Shown: positions 25,836 through 34,166 of the stretch, in pieces
Layout: each line of letters opens with the position of its first letter
Position numbering within the stretch: the first letter of the stretch is position 1
The notes under the pieces: generated by a model
What the model was told of the DNA's origin: nothing
Database searches by the model: none
The model's input: only the letters and a program-made list of their open reading frames with translations
Origin: Lentisphaeria bacterium
Lineage (GTDB): Bacteria; Verrucomicrobiota; Lentisphaeria; Victivallales; Victivallaceae
Assembly (NCBI GenBank): GCA_017628235.1
Contig: JAGBZM010000078.1
Span: 1 to 50,690 of the forward strand
Length of the DNA stretch: 50,690 nt
Direction of reading: 5' to 3'
Program-made: the position numbers and the translations under genes

Positions 25836-26755
25836 ATTCCGGAGTATTGGCAAAACTCATCGAATTGGACAGTTGCGGGTTTCTCATCTCCGGGGATGAA
25901 AGCGCAGAAGATTTCCTGCTCCGGGTGGATAAGACCCGGCAGGTTTACGCCGATTTTGAGAATATGCTTGCCGACGGCAGCAGCGTCCGGCTTTTCGACC
26001 TATTTGAAGTCAGCGCCGCCCAGCGCATCCTGCCGGAATTATCCGCTGAAGCCGCGCAGATAACTCAAAATCTCTACGGTTTTACGGTCACTCATGTCCC
26101 CGGATTCTATCTGACCAGACAGATCGGCTGGCTGTGGGGCGGCTGCCTGATCGGTGATCCGGATGAAAATTTTTCCGTTTTTTTACTGCGCGATGCATTC
26201 CGCAAACGCTCAAGATTTCTCAACTACCGCCGGGAAGAATTGCTGGCACACGAGTTGTGTCATTCCGTCCGGCAGGCGGCCGATGAACCGCTGCTGGAGG
26301 AGTATTTTGCCTACCAGACTTCGCCGTCGCCCCTGCGCCGTTATCTGGGGAATTGTTTTATTTCCGACCGGGATGCCTGGGGCTTTCTCCTGCCGGTCAT
26401 GCTCCTGCCGGCGGCAGAACTGCTGCGGGCATTGTGGAATCCGGCATTTCCGTCCTGGATATTCTGGATCGCAGCGGCGGTTTATCCGGCTTATCTGCTG
26501 ATCCGCAACTTCCGGTCACGACGGCTGGTCAACCGGGCGCGCCGGACGATCATCGCCGTCGGTGCCAAACGGACAGAAGCAGTTCTTTTCCGCTGTACTT
26601 TGGCAGAATTGACCGGCTTTGCCGCCATGTCCGGAGAGGAAGCGGCCGCTTTCATCCGGGAAAAATGCACCTCCTCGCCGCGCTGGCAGGTGATATATGA
26701 ACGTTTTTTCCGGCCGAATCCCGGAAACAGTGAGGATGATAACCATGAAAATTGA
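25832..26755 (+). CDS. Membrane-associated protein with HExxH zinc-protease-like motif, unknown family
   Basis: I do not recognise the family. The 307-residue protein has the zinc-ligand pattern HELCH at residues 140-144 and, 12 residues later, EE (156-157), which could supply a third ligand as in gluzincin-like peptidases. Residues about 183-205 and 208-226 are hydrophobic and probably cross the membrane twice. The C-terminal 80 residues are charged. It starts with GTG overlapping the ricT stop (GTGA), so its translation is coupled to ricT. The next gene overlaps its end by 11 bases. A membrane metallopeptidase is a reasonable reading but no substrate can be named. Confidence 0.7.
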   Translation: MNSGVLAKLIELDSCGFLISGDESAEDFLLRVDKTRQVYADFENMLADGSSVRLFDLFEVSAAQRILPELSAEAAQITQNLYGFTVTHVPGFYLTRQIGWLWGGCLIGDPDENFSVFLLRDAFRKRSRFLNYRREELLAHELCHSVRQAADEPLLEEYFAYQTSPSPLRRYLGNCFISDRDAWGFLLPVMLLPAAELLRALWNPAFPSWIFWIAAAVYPAYLLIRNFRSRRLVNRARRTIIAVGAKRTEAVLFRCTLAELTGFAAMSGEEAAAFIREKCTSSPRWQVIYERFFRPNPGNSEDDNHEN

Positions 26756-27788
26756 ATCTTTGATCAAAATTCTTTCCGGCGAAAACACCTTTGAGATCTA
26801 TCCGGACGGCCCGGAATGCGGGGCATTGTTTCGCGGGGAAAGGAAAATTTTAAGCATCGGCCGGATACGCACCGGGAAATTCGATGAAGCTCTGGGATTG
26901 GCGGAAAAACTGCGGAAACACTTTGCCAATGACCGTATTTCCGCCCGGGCAGACAGCTTGAATGTGATCCCTTTCGGCTGTGAATATCAGGTGCAGCGGC
27001 ACTGGAACTTCGCCGGTGATACCGGGGAATTGACCGTTGATATCGCTGCTGACAATGGCGGCAGGATCAGCGATCTGTCCCTTGAAGATATCTTTTTCCC
27101 CGGCAGAATAAGCGAAGTGAAATACCTGCTTGACGGCGAAAATACCATGTGCAGCAGCAACGGAAAAGGAGTCGTATATTCCGGTTCCCGGCTGCCGGTG
27201 ATGGTGCAGGTGACTTTTGCCGACGGAGTGAAAGCTGAATTCTACAACGGCGACGACTTCTGGCGGTACCGGTGTGCGGAAAATTATCCCGGCGGCAGTG
27301 CTTTACATACGCTCACTCTGGATGACAGCGGTCTGCGCTGGCAGCGTCAGGTTTTGCTCCTGCCGGAAGATGCAGTCGTGGAAAAATGCCCCCGGAGATT
27401 CAAAGCCATGTTTGCCGCAGATTCCGGCAGCCAAGCTCCGGACGGGGAAAAATTCACCTTTTCCGGCTGTTTTGCTTCTCCGGCCGGACACCGGGATTTC
27501 CGGAACTTCATCCGGAAACTTGCCCCGGGAACCAATGCGGTACTGGAAGTCACCGGCCAATGGTGCTGTACTCAGGGAAATCATGTTTCCCGGCCGGGCA
27601 GAACGGTGCAGCACGGAATGCTCGGAGAACTTTTTGATGAATATATCTGGGGCAATTCAATCATGGCGCGCAAAGGCGGCTCCCTGCGGATAAATGCCGC
27701 TGTTTCCGCGATGGAGGATTCTATCATCTGCCGAAATCTGCAAAACATTCCGGCAGAGTTGATCCCGGCAGAAACGGAGGAGGCATGA
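26745..27788 (+). CDS. Hypothetical protein, beta-rich
   Basis: Unrecognised, 347 residues, no signal peptide and no membrane segment. The start is ATG 26745, with GAGG nine bases upstream; a longer frame from 26697 lies wholly inside the previous gene. The middle is rich in alternating hydrophobic residues and glycines (FAGDTGELTVDIAADNGGRI, VMVQVTFADGVKAEFYNGDD), which suggests a beta-sandwich. Cysteines are scattered and show no clear metal site. It overlaps the upstream HExxH gene by 11 bases and its TGA overlaps the hisA ATG, so all three should be made from one message. Function unknown. Confidence 0.75.
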   Translation: MKIESLIKILSGENTFEIYPDGPECGALFRGERKILSIGRIRTGKFDEALGLAEKLRKHFANDRISARADSLNVIPFGCEYQVQRHWNFAGDTGELTVDIAADNGGRISDLSLEDIFFPGRISEVKYLLDGENTMCSSNGKGVVYSGSRLPVMVQVTFADGVKAEFYNGDDFWRYRCAENYPGGSALHTLTLDDSGLRWQRQVLLLPEDAVVEKCPRRFKAMFAADSGSQAPDGEKFTFSGCFASPAGHRDFRNFIRKLAPGTNAVLEVTGQWCCTQGNHVSRPGRTVQHGMLGELFDEYIWGNSIMARKGGSLRINAAVSAMEDSIICRNLQNIPAELIPAETEEA

Positions 27789-28576
27789 GCAATATATCAC
27801 GCTTCCGCCCCTGTATCGATCTGCATGACGGTCAGGTCAAACAGATCGTCGGCGGTTCACTGAATACTGCCGCCGGAGAAAAAGAGTTGAAAACCAATTT
27901 CGTTTCGGAAAAAAGCCCGGCTTACTACGCGGAACTCTACAAACGTGATCAACTCTCCGGCGGCCATGTCATCAAACTCGGCCCCGGCAATGAAGAGGCG
28001 GCTCTGGCGGCCCTGCGCGCTTATCCCGGCGGCCTGCAGCTCGGCGGCGGAGTCAATGCCGATAATGCCCAAAACTATCTCGATGCCGGAGCTGCCGGAG
28101 TGATCGTCACCAGTTTCGTCTTCGCTGACGGCATTTTCAACGAAACCAATATGAAAAAACTGCTCAAAGCGGTCGGCCGGGAACGGATCATTCTGGATCT
28201 CTCCTGCCGCAAAACCGCTGACGGCAGATATCTGGTGGTCACTGACCGCTGGAAAAATTTTACTCAACTGGAACTCAACCGCGCAACTCTGGAAAATCTG
28301 GCGGCCAACTGCTGCGAATTTCTCGTACATGCCGTCGATGTGGAGGGCAAATGTTCCGGGATCGACCGGGAACTGCTGCAGATCCTCGCGGAAAATTCCC
28401 CTCTGAAGTGCGTTTACGCCGGAGGGATAGCTTCGCCGGATGATATCCGGATCATCGCCGACACCGGAAAAGGAATGGTCGATTACACTATCGGTTCGGC
28501 ACTGGATATATTCGGCGGAAACATGTCATATCAGGAAATCGTCAAATCAAATAATCAAAATGGGGTGAATTTATGA
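27785..28576 (+). CDS. hisA: Eukaryote-type HisA, phosphoribosylformimino-AICAR-phosphate isomerase
   Basis: The 263-residue TIM-barrel enzyme would carry out the Amadori rearrangement of ProFAR, the fourth step of histidine synthesis. The sequence is of the long, fungal and plant HIS6 type rather than the common bacterial one: PCIDLHDGQVKQIVGG at the N-terminus, HVIKLGPGNEEAALAAL, ILDLSCRKTADGRY, FLVHAVDVEGKCSGID and VDYTIGSALDIFGG. Aspartates in CIDLH and AVDVEG fit the two catalytic acids. A GAGGAGG ribosome site precedes the ATG, which overlaps the stop of the previous gene. Its own TGA overlaps the start of rhaB. No other histidine genes are in the window. Confidence 0.93.
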   Translation: MSNISRFRPCIDLHDGQVKQIVGGSLNTAAGEKELKTNFVSEKSPAYYAELYKRDQLSGGHVIKLGPGNEEAALAALRAYPGGLQLGGGVNADNAQNYLDAGAAGVIVTSFVFADGIFNETNMKKLLKAVGRERIILDLSCRKTADGRYLVVTDRWKNFTQLELNRATLENLAANCCEFLVHAVDVEGKCSGIDRELLQILAENSPLKCVYAGGIASPDDIRIIADTGKGMVDYTIGSALDIFGGNMSYQEIVKSNNQNGVNL

Positions 28577-30048
28577 AAAACTTTCTGGCATTCGACTTGG
28601 GAGCCTCCAGCGGCAGAGCCATCATCGGCACGATAGACAACGGCAGACTTGCCATGCAGGAGGTCCACCGTTTCGCCAACGGACCGACAGAGATAGACAA
28701 CTCTTTTTACTGGGATTACCCCCGGTTGTGCGAAGAGTTGAAAACCGGTTTGAAAAATGCTCTGGCCACCGGAATCAAACTCGACGGTATTTCCATCGAT
28801 ACCTGGGGCGTGGACTATGTACTCTTTGACAAAAAAACCATGCAGATGCGCCGGCTGCCCTACAATTACCGCGATCCGCGCACCATCAAAGCCGCTGAAA
28901 AAGTGTGGCAGGATATTCCGCAGAGCCAACTGTATGAATACACCGGCATCCAGTGCATGACTCTCAATACCATCTATCAGCTCTGCGCTCATTATGAGGA
29001 ACATCCGGAAGATTTTGAAAATTCCGTATTCCTGCCGATCCCGGATGCTCTTGCTTACAGTCTGGGCGGCAATGCCACTGCCGAATACACCTTTTGCTCG
29101 ACCACCAACCTGCTTGATCCGGCCACGCGCCGCTGGCACTGGCAGCTGATCGACCGCCTCGGTCTGCCCCGGGAAGTTTTCCCGGAGATCGTGGAAGCCG
29201 GAAGTGCTTCCGGACAGTTGAGTGCGGAACTCTGCGCGCAGCTGGGCTGTGAACCGATCCCCATTTTCAAGTGCGGTTCCCATGACACGGCCAGTGCCGT
29301 TGCAGCGGTTCCCGCCCCCGAAAAGGGCGAATGGGCCTATCTTTCGGCTGGCACCTGGGCGTTGCTGGGAGCAGAGCTCGATGCGCCGTGCATCACTCCG
29401 GAAAGCGAAAAAAATTCCATTACCAACGAGGGCGGAGTCGGCGGCAAGATCCGTTTCCTGACCAATATCATGGGTTCATGGCTCTTTCAGGAATTGCGCC
29501 GGGTCTGGAACAGCGAGGGCAAAAATCTCTCATTCAACGATATGGAACTTATGGCACGCAACGCCGAACCCTGCAAGTACTTCATCAATCCCAACTGTGC
29601 CGAATTTGCCGCCCCCGGAGATATGCCGGGCAATATCCGTAAATTCATCCGCACCACCGGACAGGGAACTGATATTTCCGATGCTGAAGTCATCCGGGCG
29701 GTCTATGACAGTCTGGCTCTCTATTTCGCCGGAAAAATCAGACTTTTTGAGGAACTCCTGCAAGTGAAATATGCCTGTTTGAATGTGGTCGGCGGCGGTA
29801 CCAAAGACGGATTTTTAATGGAATTGACCGCCAGCGCGCTCAACCGTCCGGTGATCGCCGGACCGATCGAAGCGACAGCGGCGGGAAATATTCTGGTACA
29901 AGCGATGGCAGCCGGAGAATTATCTTCACTGGCAGAAATCCGGGAAGTTATCCGTAACTCATTTACTCTCAAAACATTCACTCCGGATGCCGAAGCTGCC
30001 GGACGCTATGCTGCGGTGGCTGAAAACTTCCGGGAAATCGCCGGATAA
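28573..30048 (+). CDS. rhaB: L-rhamnulokinase
   Basis: The 491-residue FGGY-family kinase phosphorylates L-rhamnulose to rhamnulose 1-phosphate in the cytoplasm. The N-terminal ATP-binding motif FDLGASSGRAIIG, the sugar-site segment ISIDTWGVDYVLFD, NYRDPRT and the C-terminal NVVGGGTKDGFLMELTA are those of rhamnulokinase rather than xylulokinase or glycerol kinase. Length is usual for RhaB. No isomerase (RhaA) or aldolase (RhaD) gene lies next to it. It sits in the overlapping hisA-rhaB-transport run, 8 kb from the GH106-type rhamnosidase-like gene. GGGGTGAATTT leads into ATG 28573, which overlaps the hisA stop by four bases. Confidence 0.93.
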   Translation: MKNFLAFDLGASSGRAIIGTIDNGRLAMQEVHRFANGPTEIDNSFYWDYPRLCEELKTGLKNALATGIKLDGISIDTWGVDYVLFDKKTMQMRRLPYNYRDPRTIKAAEKVWQDIPQSQLYEYTGIQCMTLNTIYQLCAHYEEHPEDFENSVFLPIPDALAYSLGGNATAEYTFCSTTNLLDPATRRWHWQLIDRLGLPREVFPEIVEAGSASGQLSAELCAQLGCEPIPIFKCGSHDTASAVAAVPAPEKGEWAYLSAGTWALLGAELDAPCITPESEKNSITNEGGVGGKIRFLTNIMGSWLFQELRRVWNSEGKNLSFNDMELMARNAEPCKYFINPNCAEFAAPGDMPGNIRKFIRTTGQGTDISDAEVIRAVYDSLALYFAGKIRLFEELLQVKYACLNVVGGGTKDGFLMELTASALNRPVIAGPIEATAAGNILVQAMAAGELSSLAEIREVIRNSFTLKTFTPDAEAAGRYAAVAENFREIAG

Positions 30049-31874
30049 TGACCTCCCGACGGAAAAAATCCATTCTGACACTGTTGTCCATACTGTTGAG
30101 CATTGCCGCCGCAGTATGGGCCGGGGTCATATTTTTTCCGTCGCCGTCACCGGATAATGCCGGCAAAGCAAAGATCATGTACAGCGGAGCCGGAGGCACG
30201 GTGAAAACCCTCGATCCGGCTTACGCGGATGATCTGGCCAGCCGTGACCTGACCGCATTGTGTTACGATACGCTTGTGCAGTACGACTATCAGGCGCGTC
30301 CTTACAAACTTGTTCCGTCCATGCTGGAAAAGATGCCGGAAATATCTGCCGACCGCAAAAGTTACACTTTTACGCTGCGCGATGATCTCTTTTTTGCCGA
30401 TGATCCGGTATTTTCCGGCGGTAACGGGCGCAAAGTCACTTCCGGAGATGTGAAGTTTTCCATCCTGCGGATCGCGGATGCCCGCAATCACAGTCCGGTC
30501 TACTGGATATTCCGCAATAAGATCAGCGGCATCGGCCGCTTCCGGGAAAAGAGTGCTTCTCTGGCTGAAGGTGACATGTCGGTTTATGATGAGGATATTC
30601 CCGGCATAAAAATCATTTCAGAACGTGAATTTGTCCTCACCCTGGATGCTCCCGATCCGGGTTTTCTCTATCTGCTGGCCATGCCCAATGCCGGAATCGT
30701 CTCCCGGCTGGCGGCAACATCGGCCGGGCGGGATATTTCCCGGCAGCCTGCCGGCAGCGGTCCGTTTATTCTCCGACAATGGATACCCAATCTGCACTTG
30801 TATTTTGCCCGCAACCCGGATTACCGTACCGAATATTTCCCCGGTGCCGCAGATCCGGCTGACCGGCAGAAAAAATTACCGCTGCTCGATGGTATAAAAA
30901 TCAGCCAGATCCGCCAGATGATGACCCAGTGGATGCTCTTTCTGCAGGGCGAACTGGACTGCAATGCTCTGGATAAAGATAATCAGGAGACTATCTCCGC
31001 CAACGGCACTCTGCTCCCGGCTCTGACCGACCGGGGGGTGGTCATGGAATATCATCCCGAATTTGAAATACGTTATGTCGGTTTCAACTTCCGGGACCCG
31101 CTGCTGGGCAAAAATCTCAAACTGCGGCAGGCTTTGCGGCAGGCTTATGATATCCGCCGCCGGATAAAACACGCTTCGGGGATGCTGCTGCCGGCGGCCG
31201 GTCCCATTCCGCAGGGGATCTCCGGCTTCGTTCCCGCCCCTCCGGCGCGCTCCCCGGAACCGGCGGAAATTGAAGCACTGTTTTCCGCTGCCGGTTTTCC
31301 CGGCGGTATCGATCCGGCTACCGGCAAAGCTCTGGAATTGACCTTCGATCAGGCCGGTTCCACCGTCGCTCACCGCCAGATGGGTGAACTGGCAGCCGAT
31401 GACTGGGGCAAAGCCGGAGTAATGGTCACTTCCCATCTCAACAGCCGTCCCCGTTTTTCCGACAAACTGCGCCGGGGCAAATTTCAGCTTTTCCGTTATT
31501 CCTGGATCGGGGATTACCCGGACGGTGCGAATTTTCTGCAGCTTTTTTACTCCGGAAATATCGGCAGCTGCAACTACTGCGGCTTCTCCGATGAGCAGTT
31601 TGACCGGCTTTACGAAAAAGCGGTGCTGCTGCCGGACTGTCTGGAACGGACGGAATTGTATCTGCAGATGGTCAGAATACTGGAAGAAAAATGTGTCTGG
31701 ATCTATGAAGGATTCCCGGTTTCCGGAGTGCTGCGTCACAGCTGGCTGCAAAACAGCATCCCGCATGACTTCAGTTTCACCCGCTGGAAGTATCTTTCCG
31801 TCGATCCGGACGGACGCGAAAAGCGCAAAGCCGGTTTCCGGCCGCTGTCGCTGAACGAATTGAACGGCAGGTGA
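30048..31874 (+). CDS. Family 5 extracellular solute-binding protein (oligopeptide/dipeptide/nickel type)
   Basis: The 608-residue protein has an N-terminal hydrophobic segment (about residues 9-31) with no lipobox cysteine, so it is likely anchored by an uncleaved helix or released to the periplasm. The SBP family 5 pattern follows: TVKTLDPAYADDLASRDL, LVPSMLEKMPEISADRKSYT, FTLRDDLFFADD, QPAGSGPFILRQW and LKLRQALRQAYDIRR. Such proteins deliver peptides, opines, nickel-chelates or oligosaccharides to Opp/Dpp-type ABC permeases. The ATG overlaps the rhaB stop by one base (TAATG). The OppC-type permease follows, but no OppB permease or ATPase is nearby. Confidence 0.92.
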   Translation: MTSRRKKSILTLLSILLSIAAAVWAGVIFFPSPSPDNAGKAKIMYSGAGGTVKTLDPAYADDLASRDLTALCYDTLVQYDYQARPYKLVPSMLEKMPEISADRKSYTFTLRDDLFFADDPVFSGGNGRKVTSGDVKFSILRIADARNHSPVYWIFRNKISGIGRFREKSASLAEGDMSVYDEDIPGIKIISEREFVLTLDAPDPGFLYLLAMPNAGIVSRLAATSAGRDISRQPAGSGPFILRQWIPNLHLYFARNPDYRTEYFPGAADPADRQKKLPLLDGIKISQIRQMMTQWMLFLQGELDCNALDKDNQETISANGTLLPALTDRGVVMEYHPEFEIRYVGFNFRDPLLGKNLKLRQALRQAYDIRRRIKHASGMLLPAAGPIPQGISGFVPAPPARSPEPAEIEALFSAAGFPGGIDPATGKALELTFDQAGSTVAHRQMGELAADDWGKAGVMVTSHLNSRPRFSDKLRRGKFQLFRYSWIGDYPDGANFLQLFYSGNIGSCNYCGFSDEQFDRLYEKAVLLPDCLERTELYLQMVRILEEKCVWIYEGFPVSGVLRHSWLQNSIPHDFSFTRWKYLSVDPDGREKRKAGFRPLSLNELNGR

Positions 31875-33052
31875 ATATGATGAATTGTCATGACGGAAAT
31901 TCCCCGCTGCAGCGTATCCGGAAAAAATTTTTCCGGGACAAGGTCGCCCTGACCGGCACGATCGGCATTCTGCTGCTGCTGATCCCGGCGGTTTTTGCCC
32001 CTTTCATCGCCAACGGCCGCCCCTGGCTGATGACCGGGGACGGGGGCAAAGTATTCTTTCCGGCCCTGCGGTACTTTTTTGCTCCGGAAAGTTCGGAAGT
32101 GCTGGTGGAAAAATTTTTCAACTTTATCGCGCTGTACACTCTGCCGGCGGCAGTCGCGGCGGTGATCCTGCGCCATAAACGCCGGGTACGGCAAACCGTA
32201 CTGTTCCTGCTGGCGGTATTGACTCTGCTGCCGTTTATTTTCACTTCCCCCCGGATGGATAAGAGCGATTACCGGCTGAAAGCCGCCAAAGCGGAACTGG
32301 CGGTCTTTGCTCTGATACCTTACAACCCGGATGAGATCAGCGGTCAGCCATTCGCCGAACCGGATAAGGAACATCTGCTGGGGTGTGATGATATCGGGCG
32401 GGATCTGGCTTCCCGGCTGATCTACGGAGCGCGGGTCTCGCTGGCGGTGGGGATCATGGCAACGGTACTGGCGATGGCGATCGGCTTGACAGTGGGGATG
32501 TGTGCCGGATTTTTCCGGGGTAAACTGGATCTGCTGTTGATGCGGGCAGTGGAAATACTGCTCTGTTTTCCCACATTTTTACTGCTTCTGATATTGATGT
32601 CCATGCTGGGAGATTACCGGATAGCACAATCCATTCCGCTGGTGATCATGGTCATCGGTCTGACCGGATGGATAAATCTGGCATTTCTGGTGCGCGGAGA
32701 AGTGCTGAAAGAGAGTTCTCTGGCTTACGTAAAAAGCTGCATCGTCACCGGGATACCGGCGTGGAAGATCATGTTCAAACACCTGCTGCCCAATATTCTG
32801 GCTCCGGTGCTGATCAGTTTCACTTTCGGGGTGGCCGGAGCGATCACCGGTGAAAGCGGTTTGAGTTTTCTGGGCTTCGGAGTACAACCGCCGACCGCCA
32901 GCTGGGGAAATCTGCTGCGGCAGGCTTTTGACAATCCGCTGGCATACTGGCACCTGACGGTGTTTCCGGGGGCGGCATTATTTATTGCAGTGATCTCTTT
33001 CAACTTCACCGGAGAGGGGTTGCGGCGCGCTTTTGAAGTGAAAGAGGAGTAG
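31871..33052 (+). CDS. OppC/DppC-type ABC transporter permease
   Basis: The 393-residue inner-membrane protein has an N-terminal helix (about residues 28-48), two further helices with a basic loop, and then the binding-protein-dependent permease core from about residue 170: LLGCDDIGRDLASRLIYGAR, several helices, and the EAA-type loop AYVKSCIVTGIPAWKIMFKH followed by LLPN. GESGLSFLGFGVQPP is typical of OppC. The extra N-terminal membrane part of about 80 residues makes it longer than E. coli OppC. A GTG at 31871 overlaps the upstream stop; ATG 31877 or 31880, closer to AGGTG, are equally plausible starts. Partner OppB and ATPase subunits must be encoded elsewhere. Confidence 0.92.
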   Translation: MNMMNCHDGNSPLQRIRKKFFRDKVALTGTIGILLLLIPAVFAPFIANGRPWLMTGDGGKVFFPALRYFFAPESSEVLVEKFFNFIALYTLPAAVAAVILRHKRRVRQTVLFLLAVLTLLPFIFTSPRMDKSDYRLKAAKAELAVFALIPYNPDEISGQPFAEPDKEHLLGCDDIGRDLASRLIYGARVSLAVGIMATVLAMAIGLTVGMCAGFFRGKLDLLLMRAVEILLCFPTFLLLLILMSMLGDYRIAQSIPLVIMVIGLTGWINLAFLVRGEVLKESSLAYVKSCIVTGIPAWKIMFKHLLPNILAPVLISFTFGVAGAITGESGLSFLGFGVQPPTASWGNLLRQAFDNPLAYWHLTVFPGAALFIAVISFNFTGEGLRRAFEVKEE

Positions 33053-33056
33053 AAAA

Positions 33057-34166
33057 ATGGATTTTTACCGGATTCTGGCCAAAGCCCGGTCCAACCCCGG
33101 AGAACTGGATGCCGGGGATATCGCCGTTCTGCTTGATCCGCCGGATGCAGCAGCGCAGCAGGAGTTGTTTCAGGCGGCTTACCGCAAAAAAGTTGAATTG
33201 TGCGGCAAGCGAGTCCATTTGCGCGGCTTGATCGAATTTTCCAACATCTGCACGCGCAACTGTCTTTATTGCGGTATCCGGCGGGACAATGACAGGGTCA
33301 GCCGTTACACCATGAGCATGGATGAAATCATCCGCAGTGCCGCTGCGGCCGGAGAATTCGGCTACGGTTCGGCAGTACTGCAAAGCGGCGAAAGAAACGA
33401 CAGACAATTTGTCGATCTGGTCGAAGAGATCCTGTTGAAAATCAGAGAATTGCCTTATGACCTCGGCATCACGCTGTCCTGCGGGGAACAGAGTTTGGAA
33501 ACTTATATCCGGTGGCGGAAAGCCGGCGCGCGGAGATATCTTTTACGGATCGAAAGTGCCAGTGAAAAAATATTCCGGGCCATCCACCCGGCTGATGCTT
33601 CATTCACCGGACGCAAAGATGCTCTGCAGAGATTGAAAGATGCCGGGTTCCAAACCGGTTCCGGAGTGATGATCGGTCTGCCCGGTCAGAGTATTGCAGA
33701 TCTGGCGCAGGATATACTATTTTTCCGGGAAACAGATCTGGATATGATCGGCATGGGCCCCTATCTGCCGCAGGATGAGACCCCGCTGGGGAAAATGTTC
33801 CCGGATCAGGGAAACGCAGCGGAAAAACGGCTGGAACTCGCGTTGCGGATGATCGCCGTCACCCGCCTGGTGCTGCCGGATGTGAATATTGCCGCGACCA
33901 CTGCTCTGCAGGCGATTTCACCTGCCGACGGCCGGGAACGGGGGATTCTGGCCGGAGCGAATGTCATCATGCCCAATGTGGGAGATGTTTCCCGCCGCAA
34001 GGATTATCAGCTTTACAACGGCAAACCGGCTCTGGATGAAAACAATTCGCTGATCCGGGAAAAACTGATCGCTTCTCTGGCGGCGATCGGAGAACAACCC
34101 GGATTCAATGAAGCCGGTGATCCGCAGCACTTTTTCAACCGGATCAAAAAAAATGAGAGAATTTGA
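33057..34166 (+). CDS. hydE: [FeFe]-hydrogenase H-cluster maturase HydE, radical SAM
   Basis: The 369-residue radical SAM protein has the CX3CX2C cluster motif in CTRNCLYCGIRR (Cys65, 69, 72). HydE-specific segments include HLRGLIEFSNIC, RYLLRIESASEKIFRAIHP, GVMIGLPGQS, MGPYLPQDETPL and GANVIMPNVGDVSRR. HydE makes a precursor of the dithiolate-bridged diiron site of [FeFe] hydrogenases, together with HydF and HydG. Those genes and a hydrogenase are not in the window. GAGGAG precedes the ATG, four bases after the permease stop. It overlaps the glycosyltransferase gene by 14 bases. Its presence points to hydrogen-producing fermentation. Confidence 0.94.
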   Translation: MDFYRILAKARSNPGELDAGDIAVLLDPPDAAAQQELFQAAYRKKVELCGKRVHLRGLIEFSNICTRNCLYCGIRRDNDRVSRYTMSMDEIIRSAAAAGEFGYGSAVLQSGERNDRQFVDLVEEILLKIRELPYDLGITLSCGEQSLETYIRWRKAGARRYLLRIESASEKIFRAIHPADASFTGRKDALQRLKDAGFQTGSGVMIGLPGQSIADLAQDILFFRETDLDMIGMGPYLPQDETPLGKMFPDQGNAAEKRLELALRMIAVTRLVLPDVNIAATTALQAISPADGRERGILAGANVIMPNVGDVSRRKDYQLYNGKPALDENNSLIREKLIASLAAIGEQPGFNEAGDPQHFFNRIKKNERI

